DNA of 64,000 bases. Source: Hydrangea macrophylla. Its lineage: Eukaryota > Streptophyta > Magnoliopsida > Cornales > Hydrangeaceae. The translations under genes and the position numbers were made by a program. The first letter of the stretch is position 1, and each line of letters begins with the position of its first letter. Shown here piece by piece: positions 22,866 to 35,174 of this stretch. Where the stretch lies: positions 28,386,001 through 28,450,000 of the forward strand of contig CM066993.1 in the NCBI GenBank assembly GCA_033977485.1, read 5' to 3'. The notes beneath the pieces were generated by a model. It worked only from the letters and a program-made list of their open reading frames with translations. It was not told the origin of the DNA and did no database searches.

Positions 22866-23863
22866 TCCGACCCCCTATCTCTATCATTCTAGATGAGCCC
22901 GACTACAGTGGTACTTGCCTGATCACCACATGAGGCTCCACCGATTGTCAGAGAGCTCTTACAAAGACCTCGGGCCTAACCCCGAGGTATACAAAGACCT
23001 TCGGCCTAATTCCGAGGCACAAGCTTTGCTTAGGTCCAACCGACGATGGGGGCAAACCCTCTAGGTGGCTGATGATGGCAAGCTTCAAAAGACCCGGCAA
23101 CCACCATGTTCCAGGTCGGTTACCTATAGTCATAGCCTCTGTAAGACCCTCGTCTTAGCAAAAGTTTGGGGGGCAAGACGGCGCAGTGAACTAAACAGGC
23201 AATCACACTGGGTATCTACAAGCCTCGCGGATATCCAACTTAAAATCTTGGATAACCCGAGCACCTACAGTACTTAGAGGCAATAGCTCCGCTTAGGTCT
23301 AAACCGACGATAGAGGTGACTAAAATCTCTTAGGTTGGCCCACGATAGAGGAGTAAAAAAGACCCTACAGCGACACGCTCTAGGTCGGCTCCTCCAACAC
23401 GGTCAAGCTCTTCTCCCAACAGTCTTGACGAAGGCTGGCTGAGCGAAAGACAACCATCCTGGAGAGTTAACATAAAAGGACCCTAAAGTAATACGCCTTA
23501 GGTCGGCTTTTCCAACATGGTCAAATTTTTCTACCCAGAACCTTGACGAAGGTTTACGGGTAGAAGATAACCATCTTAGAGGCTAACTCAAGTAAAAAGA
23601 CTCCGAAGTAGGACGAGTCTCAACTCTCGGTCACTTCCCGAGCATTGAAAGACTCCGAATTAGGCCAGGTCTCAACTCCCAGTCAGTTCTCGAGCACTTA
23701 AAGGTTTCGAACTAGGCTGGGTCTAAACTCTCAGCCAGTTCCTGAGGACTCACAAGACTCAGAAGCTCCAAGGTAGCTTCCTCGAGCACTCAGACTGGTA
23801 TCAGGAAGATTTCCAAACTTGCCCCGATATAGCATCCAACCAACCTTGGAAATGGGGGGCAAC
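22866..23863 (+). repeat. 3' untranslated region with short tandem repeats
   Basis: No ORF with a known domain. Two copies of a ~125-bp unit at about 23345-23585 (TAGGTCGGCT..CCAACA..GGTCAA..CTTGACGAAGG) and three copies of a ~58-bp unit at about 23590-23760 (AGACTCCGAA..TAGG..GTCTCAACTC). It ends in a polypurine tract, GGAAATGGGGGGCAAC, before the 3' LTR. Such arrays are typical of Tat-related 3' regions. Confidence 0.75.
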
Positions 23864-24506
23864 TGATACACCCAAAATTAGCCCATGCCCGAGCGGTTCT
23901 ATTCTGCAACTACTGACAAGCATTATCCCGAGCGGTTTGGTCCATACACAACCCAGCCAACAGGTCGGGAAGACCGCACAGGCACATCCCACTACAGGAA
24001 CAGCTCATCCGGACCCACAGGCATGATCCCGAGCATTCCGGGCAGTTTCCTACTCAAGCTAGGAGACTAATGGAAAGTGCAAACTATTTCCTAATCCAAT
24101 TAGAAAACCCCCACAATTAATGTCAATCAATCCTAATACAATTAAGAAACTTACTTGATTGGTGTCAATCACATCCTAATTGGATTATATTTCCTTATCC
24201 GTGTACGAGTAGGTCTCTTACATCTATAAAAGAGACCTCTCACCCCCCATTGAAGGGGCCAACTTTTCAGTCTACACAACACCCCTATAGCATTCATCTA
24301 CATGCCCGGCCGGCCTACGGTAGCTCCAGACTTGTTGGTTCACCACAGGCCCCCAGCTCTTTTACAGTATAGTGAACGTGCTCAGACACAGCCGTGGACG
24401 TAGGTTCCTTCATTAATAGGGCTGAACCACATACAAAAAACCAGTCGCTCACTCTCTTTCTCCTTAATCTACTCTACTTTACTCTTACCAATTTTTAGCA
24501 TCATCA
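23864..24506 (+). mobile_element. 3' LTR of gag-only element
   Basis: TGATACACCC to AGCATCATCA, uninterrupted, with TATAAAAG near 24225. Lacks 23 bp present in the 5' LTR. Confidence 0.93.
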
Positions 24507-24511
24507 GCAGC

Positions 24512-25708
24512 AAAAATAATAATAATAATAATAAAAAAAATAATAATAATAATAATAATAAAACTTTGGAGGTATATCCTTCGATTGATAAGATAAGAAA
24601 TTCTTGTGGCCCGTCACAATATACAGAATCCATTCTCAAAGGACTTCAATGTATTCTTGTTTTTTTTTTACTCAAACAAACATTCATTAAAATTAACCAA
24701 ACAAAAAAAAAGCACAACAACAAAAGGAACAATAGATAGGTATGCATAAGAGACCAAAGAAAACACTCCACCAGCTACTCGAGAAAACCAACACTGCGCC
24801 AAAAAGGAACGCCACGAAAAGAGCCGGAACCTAGGACAACCTCAATCTTGTAGATGGTAGAGACCACCCAAAGAAAGAAGATGGCTAAGAGCCAAGCTCA
24901 AACAAGTGAAGAAACTTCACCAAAGGGGGCAACCAAAGTTGCTAGAAACGCTTCTATGGTAGTGAAAGCTAAACTATGGAAAGTAGCATAGCTGAAGAAG
25001 AGAGCTCCAAGTCCACCAATCATAACCCAATGAACACCAAAAGCCAATCTACTATTTCAAGACAGGTCTAGCCAACATCTATCGTCTTGAATCCAAGAGA
25101 TGCCAAGTAAGAAAAGGAATAAACTACTGGAATAGAAAAGAAGGAAAAAAAATACCCGGACAACCTTCACAAAAGAAATGAAAGCCTCCAAAGAGGAAGG
25201 AAAGTTGGAGGAAAGAAAACTGGAAAAGAAAGTAAAAGAAGGGGGGGGGGGCACAGGAGGTGGGTTGAAGGGAAGAGAGGGGGCACTGGTGGTGTTGGTG
25301 GGCCGTGAGGTGGGAGGCAAAAGAATGTATATGTTCATTACGACATTAAGTTTCAAAACATCATTTTGTTTTAATTTGAAGATGGTTCAGTGACGTTGAC
25401 AATATTGTGAACTTTGGGCTCTCAAGTAAATCGGGAGAGAAGAGATAAGAGTTGGGTTTGAATTGATCAGTACACCTTGGGTGTGTGGTGATGGCTATCA
25501 CAAGTGGCCATTATAGACGGCTATTATGAGCGGCCATTATAGATAGCTATCACGAGTTGGGTGTGTGGTGACGAAGATGGTGATCGAAGCGGCAACGTCT
25601 ATTAGAGTCAGGCCGTGTGGGGGTCCCAGTTATCGAGGATTGGGATTTTTTTGGCAAAACAATTGAGGTTGATAACATTAAGATTATGTTAGAAATGATG
25701 GGTTATAG
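24512..25708. other. Intergenic stretch, no gene recognised
   Basis: Starts with an AAT microsatellite (about 24516-24561). 24660-25340 is A/G-rich on the plus strand with a G10 run near 25241; no domain was recognised in any frame. 25500-25555 holds imperfect repeats of 'GGCTATCAC' / 'GGCCATTATAGA'. Confidence 0.6.
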
Positions 25709-26514
25709 TGTAACCCCTAGATTTTTCCTATGCAGTTTCTTGGTGTATTAATAATACTTTCATATTTTCTATAATGTATTTACAGATTCTAAGTTCATTT
25801 ATGTAATTGATTTACACTTGGGAACTTTTACTGAATTAGAGCCGAAGATCAATCCTATGAAGATAGATCTTCAAAAGATCGATCCTTTCCTTCATCTTTC
25901 CCAATTGGTAGCAACTTTTTGCTCACCATTATCACCACCACTACTCCATTTCAGTACGCCTGAAAATGCACCCCTGCACACTCTTCCTCAACCCCCAAGC
26001 TCCATCATGACCTCCCATGGTGTTGTCAACATCACCATCATCCTCTATGGTCATCTCACCATGGAATCTCATCATTTCAACCACCATCATCACACCCACC
26101 ACTCCATATCTACACACTCACCACTTACACATATATATAGTTAGAGAGGGAGAGAGCAACATGAGAGAGTATAGAGAGAGAAAGTGGGTCTCCCTCCCAT
26201 TGTCTACATAAACACACACTCACCCCCTCATTGCTCTCTTTGCTACACATTGAGAATTCCAACGAGAGAGAGAAAGAGAGAAGAACCAGATGAGGAACAA
26301 GAAGTTTAGGAGGAACCTCTATTGAAGATTGAAGGTTCAAGCTTAGGATTTTCAAAATCAAGTCTTAGAGGCCCAAATCGATCAAGGTGAGACTCTAAAC
26401 TCACTTATATACTACCATATTGAAGTTTAGAAGCCCCAAAGATTAATTAAAATACTAATTTGAAGGCTTCCTAATTCATGCTCTATTTTTTTTCCCTAAA
26501 TTCTACGAAGAAGA

Positions 26515-26935
26515 AGACCTAAGATCGATCCTTGTACGATCGATCCTGGAAGGATTGATCCTACGTAAGATCGGTCCTATGCACTACTTTCTTTAAACTT
26601 TATTTCACTTGCTATTTTGAGTTACTCATCATGATTTACTTGCTTTCTTATGTCCATAAATGTTATTATGAACTTCTATTTGATAATTGCAATTCTTAGG
26701 CGGAGTGGTACCTAGAGCTATGTGTGTTGCACTTTGCTTCATGATTCATAAACGGACACTTGGAGACTTAAAAATGGATTTTTTGAAAGGTGGTACTAAA
26801 AGAAGAACCTTTCATATTTAGACCTTAAACCAATTCAGTTTACTACTTGTTCAAAAATTAAATTTTGTAAAACAGACCCTAAGATTAATCCTTGTAAGAT
26901 CGAAGGATCGATCCTGCGTAAGATCGATCCTGCTG
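26515..26935. repeat. GATCGATCC word clusters in the solo LTR
   Basis: Two blocks, 26518-26578 and 26880-26933, with variants of AAGATCGATCCT and TACGATCGATCCTGG. A related AAAGATCGATCC also occurs upstream at 25875-25887. Confidence 0.8.
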
Positions 26936-27294
26936 AACAGTTTTAGCAGATTTTGTTTTAAGCAATTTCAAGTCTATTCAACTTGCTAGAATTATATTCT
27001 GATTATTTCTAAGATTTCTGGAATACCGTAATACAGAGAATACAAATCATAGTACCTACATTAAAACTTGTTTGGTCTCAATAAAGATTATTTGAGATTG
27101 TTTAACGATTATGTATATAAATGACAAGTATAACCTTGCGAGAACGGATTCATAATTTTATAATTACTTATGCCATAACGTAAGGGTACGAGTCTACGAA
27201 AGTTGTCAAGTGTCGAGTTGCGTTAACCGGACCGCGGAGGTTAGTCCAATGTTGTCGTGTTTAAGAATGTGAGTCGTAGACGTATGTGAGTGAT

Positions 27295-27490
27295 AAGTCG
27301 GCTTTTGGATTAGCACATTACCATGCTCTTGCGGCCTTTGGATTGGCATGATGGTAGATACCATGCTCTTGCAACCTTTGAAATGGCATGATGGTAAAAG
27401 GTCACGAACCTTGAATATCTTGATTTAGTCTACCTTTGTATTGGTATGCTGCCATGATCTTGCGGCCTTTGAATTGGCATGAATGGTATA
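27295..27490 (+). repeat. Degenerate tandem repeats in the solo LTR
   Basis: Three or four units of about 60 bases on the theme 'CCATGCTCTTGCGGCCTTTG' and 'ATTGGCATGATGGTA'. Position between word cluster and micro-ORF matches the other Tekay-type LTRs, but the sequence does not. Confidence 0.75.
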
Positions 27491-27843
27491 CTAATCAAGC
27501 AACCTTATAGGCATGCTATTCTAAAGCAACGACATCATGCCGGAGAATGATTCAAGAATTGTTCATCTCAGGGCTTCGTGCCAGAGACTGATTAGAGGTT
27601 GAGATGAGTAAGGAAATCTGGGAGTTGTGTCGAGTCAATCATGTGTATTCTCTTCAAATACTTGGTGGTATGAGTTAGTTGTCGTTGCACAATTTCGGAT
27701 GCACTAATAATCACAAAGATAAGAAATATGTTACTTCAGCTTTTCTAACTGTTCTTTTAAAACTAAAATTGCTATTTTACTGCATGTGTTAGAATCTTTG
27801 TACGTTATTATGTCTCACTAGCTTTCGCAAGCTAACGATTTTT

Positions 27844-27963
27844 ATGCCCTGGACAATCCCATGTCCAGCCTTTCCAAATAATGCATATAAAAGGGATGAC
27901 TTATCCTATGAAGGCTATCATGAGAGAGATTACGTCGAAGAAGGATATGGCTATGCAAGCTGA
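27844..27963 (+). CDS. LTR micro-ORF ending GYGYAS-stop
   Basis: A 39-codon frame from ATGCCCTGGACAATC (MPWTIPCPAFPNNAY) through Tyr/Glu/Asp-rich residues to EEGYGYAS-TGA. The PNNA segment and the Tyr-x-Tyr-Ala-Ser ending recur in the frame at 51342-51521. It starts 22 bases after an acceptor-like AG. Function unknown. Confidence 0.45.
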   Translation: MPWTIPCPAFPNNAYKRDDLSYEGYHERDYVEEGYGYAS

Positions 27964-28263
27964 AAGAAATAGATTAGGCCATAGTCCTTACTTATCCTTT
28001 TGACATATTCAAACTTATGTTATTTTGAGACTATGTTTGTCATTGGCACTTTGTGCCTTAACTATCTTTTGGGTATATGCTTTTGTAATAAGATAGTGAA
28101 CCTATGGTTATGTTATGATTAGTTTGTTACCATGCAATGCTATTTTATGCTTGGATATCTTTATATAAATTGGACAATCAGGTGATGCAACCAGTCACGA
28201 CCTTTTGGACCCAATAAGGAATCAACTTTCTGTGTTATTGCTGCTTCGGGGCGTGACATATAG

Positions 28264-29469
28264 AGAGTAAATTGTTTAGTTCAAATTAAAATTGTGAATG
28301 TGGAGAATAAAGTAAAAGTAGGTAGGTGTGAGTATAATTTTCCGATAAGTAATTCTATCAAATAAATTTAAATTTTGTTTAAGTATTGTGTCATATAAAA
28401 ATTCCGCGTATTGAAATTTTGTTCTCATTCTTGAACTATTAATATTATTATATTATTTATTACTTTTTAAATATTGCTTCTATAAATTTTTGAATATATT
28501 ATGTCATTTGATATCTAAATGTTTATGAGTATTTCTTTTATGTTATTATTTTCGTAATTTTTTATCTCCCTACTCCTTAGTCGACCCTACTCCCATCCCA
28601 AGGTATAATTTTATCCCATGAATTCGTGATTAAAAGGGATTTTTGAATTTCTGTATCTGGCGGATAGGTTATGCCAAACATAGGATAGGATGTGCTTATC
28701 ATATATTGTCCCCTTATCCAGCGTACCAAAGCGTTCATAAAGTACACTAACTTTTACAACGTATCCTGGTAGGTTAGCGTGTATCAGATATCTTAATTTA
28801 CAACATTATGAGAACTTCTGTTGTTTATGATATTTAATGAGTACATCTCAACTTACAATATTTTGGCACTACTAATTGTTTTAACTTTAAAAATCACATG
28901 ATATTTTTATCCCTCCTTTGAGCCATTTGAAATTTTAGGACAAAACTATCATTTATTGCACACATAATTGTTATTTGTTTCATTCAAATTTCAAGGGTGG
29001 TTTTGTCCTAAAATTTTTAACAATGCAAAAGAGAGGCAAAAATGTTATGTTGTTAACATTTTTATGCTATGTGTTGGTGACATGATTCAAAATTTGAACG
29101 GGGTGTTATTGAAAATGGGTCATTGTAGAGGGGTAAGTTTGTTACATTGTTTTTAATTGAGAAGGGCATGTGAAAAAAATTCATAGTTGAGGGGTCGTGC
29201 CGTATATAAATATAGAGGTGGTGAAATCTAGTGGTGTTGTTGCACAATGAAAATAAAAGAACATCCAAAGTTAAAACAAAACAAATAATGTTTGGGAGTT
29301 TAGGAGAGAAAAAAAAAGAAGAGAAACTCGTAAGTGAGGAGAGAAAAGAAAAGAAGAGAAAGGAAGATAGTTTCTTTCATCTTGTTTGGAAGTTTAGGAG
29401 AGAAAAAAAAGTTACTTTGTTTCCCCTTATTTGCAAGTTGAGAAGAAAAGAAAAGAAAAAAAGAAATGG
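28264..29469. other. AT-rich intergenic region
   Basis: No gene recognised. A 17-bp inverted repeat, AAATTTTAGGACAAAAC at 28930-28946 with its complement at 29000-29016, may mark a small MITE. 29231-29460 is purine-rich (GAGAAAAGAAAAG) and starts with 'GTTTGGGAGTTTAGGAGAG' repeated near 29386. Confidence 0.5.
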
Positions 29470-29683
29470 TAATACTTGGGGCACAACCAAAGCCACAACT
29501 TCTTGCTCACAACCTCTATTTTGTGTCTATCTCTCTCTTGATGGGTCCCACAGTGCCAGTGACCCCACAGTGCCCACTAGGAGAGAGATAGACACAAAAT
29601 GAAGGTTGTGAACAAAAAGAAAAGACACAAAATGGAGGTTGTGAACAAAAAGTTGTGGCTTTGGTTGTGCCCCAAGTATTACT
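29470..29683. mobile_element. Hairpin MITE with perfect 32-bp terminal inverted repeats
   Basis: TAATACTTGGGGCACAACC..CACAACTT at the left and its exact complement at the right end (to about 29682). A second inner inverted repeat (CACAACCTCTATTTTGTGTC and GACACAAAATGGAGGTTGTG) means most of the ~210 bp folds into one hairpin. The right arm has an internal direct duplication of 'AGGTTGTGAACAAAAAG'. The ends are compatible with a TA target duplication (mariner-like), but flanks do not prove the superfamily. Confidence 0.85.
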
Positions 29684-30848
29684 CAAAAAGAAAAGTTACC
29701 ATTCTACACATCAATGACTTGAACTAATATTGAAGCCTTTAACATCTCTTCTTTCCCTGTTCTCTTAACACCAAATAGCACCCAAATTTACCCAATATTT
29801 ATCTCATTAAAAAATGCACATAATATGGATCACCATATCAACATAATGAATTATACTAAATAATTTCAAACAATTTATAATGTGTGTCACCATAATAAGG
29901 TCCAACCGAAACGTAAGTAGCATTCATGCAATAACGTTCTTAAAAAAACATGCAATAATAAGTTTACTTCATGATATGGTCCCAAAATAACTATAATAAA
30001 TTTTCCCATAATAGGATTCAAAAACCACCATAACTTCTAAACAATCCTTTAATGAACACTATAATTATTCATATGGACAGAGATAATGATTACACATATG
30101 GATGGAGAAATACACTATCTCATGCATGTTATAGTATATATACATTTGGGGATGAGGAGACGAATGGAGAGGCTGGTCTGGTCATTGTTCTGGTCAGTAC
30201 GTATGTAGCATGTGTTTTTATTTTTATTTTTGCTGAAAGCATGTGTTTTTATTTTCTTGTTACTTGAGTTGTGTAGTATTATTTTAGCCCTATAGGCATA
30301 GATGTAATTAAAATTTGGTTAGAATAAATTTAGGAGTTTTGCGAATATTAATAAAAAATTAATTAATTCTCACTTTCTTTTCTCTCAATTTCTTTCTATT
30401 TTGGAGAAAAAAAAATTAAGAAAAGGTGGGGTTTAGTTTTCTCACCATACTAAGGCTTAGTTTGGTGCTTCTCATTTTTTAAAGCATAATTTTATGTTAA
30501 TTCAATTGATAACTAGTTTATGAACTTTGCAAAAAATTAAACTTAAAACTTTTTTGGAAGAGCTTTTAAAATCTCTAGAATAAAAATTTTAAAAACACAA
30601 TATTACTTTTTTAATTTCATAATATCTTTCTAAAAAATAATATGTCAGTTATATAAAATTATAAAAAAAAATTTAATAATAAGTTTCATAACCCCTTTTA
30701 AAAACCTAAAACTCCCAAACAGAGGAACAGCTGGAGAAAGTTGTTTTCTCTCGTTTAAAATTCTCCAACATAGCGTAAGCACAGTTCCAAAAACATCAAT
30801 TAATACTACTCCGTAGTTGAGTTGAGAACCTCAAACAGTTTCAACTCA
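29684..30848. other. AT-rich region upstream of the small gene
   Basis: No ORF called. 30450-30740 has TTAGTTTGGTGCTT at the left and CCAAACAGAGG at the right, possible ends of a worn MITE. 30780-30848 is the presumed promoter and 5' UTR of the gene; no clear TATA was seen. Confidence 0.45.
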
Positions 30849-31239
30849 ATGAAGTCTTTTATGAGTGATTCAGAATACTCTCTCTCCAACTGGGATTATC
30901 TCTCTCTATTCCTCCTCCGTCCCCTCCTCGCCATCTCCTTCGTCCTCTCCTTAATTGTTCTAGGTCTCTCTCTGTATATATATATATATATATATATGTA
31001 TATTGATGATCTGGGTTGTTTTGTAAATTACGCTAATTGGAGGCTTTTTTTTTTTTTAAATTGATGATGGGTTAGGTTGGTTTTTGGCTTGGAAGCTAGT
31101 TCTAGTTCACGTTCCTCTGGTCCAAGAGATCTTCGGATTGCGTAAGAAAATAGTGAAACCTAAACCCCCAAATCGCCGGCGGCTCTCTCGATTTTACAAC
31201 TCTATTAATGCCCATAATTCCAATCCTCATTACTGGTAA
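30849..31239 (+). CDS. Small single-pass membrane protein gene, two exons
   Basis: Exon 1 is 30849-30963, the intron 30964-31075 (GT..AG, 112 bp, with a poly-T tract before the acceptor) and exon 2 31076-31239. The product of 92 residues begins MKSFMSDSEYSLSNWDYLS, then one hydrophobic segment (about residues 20-47: LFLLRPLLAISFVLSLIVL and on through the junction), then a short amphipathic stretch VHVPLVQEIFGLRKK and a basic tail KPKPPNRRRLSRFYNS. A second ATG at residue 5 is an alternative start. Reading across the intron is clean and the frame has no lesion, unlike all neighbours, so it is judged a real host gene. I do not recognise a named family. The stop TGGTAA overlaps a possible GT donor at 31236, so a longer spliced form is possible. 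Confidence 0.65.
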
Positions 31240-34200
31240 TTTCCCTTCCTTTCAATTTATTATCACCATTCTTTCCTTTCACATGTCTCATAACTTCTCA
31301 TGTATATGTATATGTATATGTATATGTACACCCACACCCACACGCACGGGAATATATCTGTGTATATATAGTGAATTTCACATCTCCTGATGTGAAATTG
31401 GGTTCTTTTAATATCATTTGTGCTATTTTTTTTAGCATCAGAAAAGCTGTAGTTTTAGTCATTGTGAAAGTTACTAGAAAACATAGATAAAGCATATTGT
31501 ACCACCTGTTCAATTATTGAAGGATCCTATTCCAAACAAGTTATGTAGCATTCGAGTGCAATACAGTACTATTAGCCGATCTCTTCACAAAATGACACGA
31601 AACTATATTGATCACACAAAATTCTTCTCAATGGGAGTTTCTAATTTGAAATATATATTTTGATTGATATTCAAGCACCATTTTTGGAGGTAATAACAGA
31701 TTACTTTTTTTCCCTAACAAATTGAGTTGAAATAGCATGCACTATTGCCATCATATGTTTTTCCCTTTTCTTCTTTCCCTCTAATTTTCTGAAGTTCAAA
31801 GTTCCCACAACTTTTTGTTGTGTGGAAGTTAGATGCTAGATGTTTCCAAGATTCTTAATGTCTCAAACTCCTAAAAATTGGGTTTCCCACTTTGCATTTG
31901 CAGTCTTCCTTCTAAGATCAACAATATCTGGATATCAATATGATGAACGGGTACCACATTTCGAATGTGGTTGATTGCATTATATTATCGTATTCCCAAC
32001 TCTTCTTTCTTATTAATTTTTTTTCTTCTTCATACTCTCACCTTCTTGCTGTTTAGTGTTAGAAATTCTCAAGAATTCCATGTCTGCTAGGCATTCACTT
32101 CATGTGACTTATTGAAGAGGGGAAAAAAGAAGAAGGAATCAAATTATCATGTTATGTTATCAAATCAGCCAAAAAAAAAAAATCAGAAAACTTTATCCTA
32201 CTCTATGCAAATTAATTGAACTGTAAAAACATGTTAATGTCACAATGTATCTTACTAGAGTATTGCACATGTTGAAATATGGATATGTAAAAAAAAATTG
32301 ATCAGTATTTATGGTAGCCCAGTTTTGCATGTACTACTTTCTGAAAAACAACAAACATGTAACTGGGCATAAGACGATCTTGCTAAGGCTTTACTGCTCT
32401 AGTCTTTTACATATTTCTAAATTGGAACATGCACTTTTAGTATATTGCTGTCAGTATACTTGTGAGTGTGTTTTGGGATGCTACTACCACCAAAAGCATA
32501 ATTAGAAGCTGCATTCTATACATGCGCCACACTTCCTTATATGGGGCACTTTGATTATAGTTCATACTGCAAGTTCTTTCCAAATACTTACAGGGAAATC
32601 ATGCAAACAGATTTGGGATTTTTAAGCATAATTAGAAGTTCCAATCTATACATGTGCCCCACATTCTCATGTGGTACATTGACTATAACGAAGTGCAACT
32701 TTTTTCTGACTTATCAGCAATGTTCTAAAAATCGCAAGGCGGTAGGCGGGCGGTGTAAATATGTTGTAACAACAAATTTCTCACTTTCAAAACTTGAAAA
32801 TAAACCTCCATTGATGCAATACAGACGAAATGATTCTCCAGCATGATGATCGAAGGACTCCCTTTGAATTTGCAACTCTTACATATATCACAAAATTAAA
32901 TCAAAGTCTTAAAAAAAAAAGAAAAAAGAAAAAAAAAAGATATGTGTACAACTAATTTAGCCATGTCCTTATCCTTATTTTAAGGAACCATAACTCATCA
33001 TGCAATAGTTATGGTGCTTCCTTTAATATCCGCCTTTGAATACAAAATATAATTAATTATGCTTAAAAGGGTATATTGGTCTGAATATTATCAATAATTT
33101 GGGGAAATGGACTAAATCCTGAATATTCTATTAGATAAGCAATCAATTTAAATGCTGATAAAATCAAAGGGATTAATTTATCCTAATCTTATATTCAAGG
33201 ACTAAATCTTATATTTCTATTAATCTTTTGTTATTTTTTAAAGATATTTATGTGCATACAATAATTTTGACTCATGTTCATGTTTTAATTACCATATTTA
33301 TCACTTTCTTGATAATGTTTATCAATTTTTAATTTTAACCATTATTTTCTTAATCAACCTCCAACTTTACAACTGAGGATTTTAATTTTAGCTCATCATT
33401 TGTTTTAGCCTCCAAGGGTATTCTAGGTATTTAAACAATATTCCTATTTCATTTTCCTTGTCTCAACCAAACACTGGATTCTGAATCCAGCTAGGATTCT
33501 ACAGGTGAACCAAACAATCTGCTTGGATTCAGATTCTTGGTACAGTAATTACTGATATAATGATTTCTGGTAATCAAAATTCACCTAAAATAATCCGTGA
33601 ACCAAACGGACCCTAAGGGAATACTTTTACCTCTAGTTTTCCTCTCGTTTTCTTTTCCCTCTTTAAATCCGCAAACCAAGTAGAACCTAAGAAGATTTAG
33701 GGGGTGAATTGTTGATGACTAAGAAGCCCCGAGGCCCTCGACACTAACACGAATGCGACACGACACGGACACTCAGGCACAAAATATCTCATAAAAGTAG
33801 GACATGGATGCGTTGGTGACATGTATGTGTATATTTTAAATTTTTTATATGAAGAATAGAAGATAATTTTTTTTTACTATTTGTTCAATTAAATTTGACA
33901 TTAAAATACATAAATCACAACCATATCATTAAGATATTAACATAACACAAGAAAAACATGTTACCCAATTTTGCAAGCCTCAATTGCTGGACACAAAAAA
34001 AAAAAAGCAACGTTTATGAAGAATAATTCCAGTAAAGAAGAGAGATGAGGAAGGGAAGAGAGAGAATTTCAAAATAAATGCACAGAGATTCAATTTAAAA
34101 CAGAAGGCATAAAATCACAACATTTAATAAGTAAAAAAGCATAACTTCAATTGTAATTCAACAGAATAGCCTATTGTATATCAACACTTGAATTCTACAC

Positions 34201-35143
34201 ATACATACGTCTAGGAAATAGGCACATATACCAAGAATAAAAGGAACGAGACGTCAAATCCTCAAAATGTAGGATATATACACAGCTAGGATACGACGAG
34301 TAGAATTTTACTTTTCTAAAATTATTATACAATATTCTGTGTCGTGCCCCTTCTCATTTGCTAGATTTTTTAATAACCCCGTTACTTATCTCCCATAATA
34401 TTATATTAAGATTTTAACGTTAAAGTTTAAAAACATTTCAAAGGAGCTACCTTTGTCCACTCCCGTGCTTGGCCATGTCGTTCATGTGTCCGACACGTGT
34501 CCGATGTAAAAGAAAAGGACATGTTTTATGTGTGTGTGTGTGTGTGTGCGCGCGCGCGTGTCGAACGCATGTTGGTGTTAGGCACGGACACGTAGCCCAA
34601 ATTGAAGTGTCTGTGCTACATAGTTTGATGTAGAGGCTCATTTATCTTGTAAGTTTTATAAAGAAAAAAGCCCATAAAAGGAAAGCAATCACAATTGTAA
34701 CCGAGCTAGCGATAGAATATGGTTTAGTCAGTTTGTACTAAAACCTATAGACTAACACATTACCGTCAGTTTGTTTGTTATAGATAAAATGAGGCTTTTT
34801 AATGGTGCCATTCTTTGTCAAGCTTTCAAGGTTCTCTACTAAGTTGCTCACACATTAGTTGCTAGTAGTTGCTTATATTGAGTTGTAAGATGACATAAGC
34901 TGTGAAATTTGGATATTTCATCAAAAAGTTACACTCTCAAGTAAGATCAAATATGAGTTAAACCAAAAAATAAAAGGTTTAACTCCGCCTTGAAGTGTTC
35001 CCTGTCTGGAATTTTTTTTTAAGATCCCTGCATAAAATTCTGTGTAGGACATAGTTCTTAGCAATAGAAACAGGGTTTTAGAGCATATAAATGCATAAAG
35101 GACCCAAGGTAATTATTTGGGCCTTTTTGAAGTAAACTTGTTC

Positions 35144-35174
<31 letters not shown>

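Larger units (their letters stand above)
9187..24506 (+). mobile_element. Gag-only LTR element (TR-GAG-like) split by a nested Tekay element
   Basis: Flanked by the TSD GCAGC at 9182-9186 and 24507-24511. LTRs begin TGATACACCC and end AGCATCATCA. Without the nested insertion the element is about 3.8 kb: 666-bp 5' LTR, 2.5-kb interior with gag only, 643-bp 3' LTR. The LTR length difference is a single 23-bp indel near 9260. No protease, RT or integrase remnant was seen in 22866-23863, so this is called non-autonomous; it would need proteins from a relative. Confidence 0.9.
25709..28258 (+). mobile_element. Solo LTR of a Tekay-type element
   Basis: TGTAACCCCTAG to CTTCGGGGCGTGACA, flanked by TSD TATAG at 25704-25708 and 28259-28263. 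No PBS or internal region follows. Inside: TATA-like run at 26128, purine-rich leader (26140-26185), donor-like AAG|GTGAGA at 26387 with AAACTCAC, GATCGATCC word clusters, tandem repeats, acceptor-like CTCACTAG ending 27821, micro-ORF, and a conserved tail with GGACCCAATAAGGAA. Confidence 0.93.

Noticed and set aside
25818..26144. His-rich 108-codon ORF
   Set aside because: Low-complexity CA-rich leader of the solo LTR; no homologous frame in the other LTRs.
32541..32846. 101-codon ORF in the intergenic island
   Set aside because: Spans a local direct duplication, no domain, AT-rich codons typical of chance frames.
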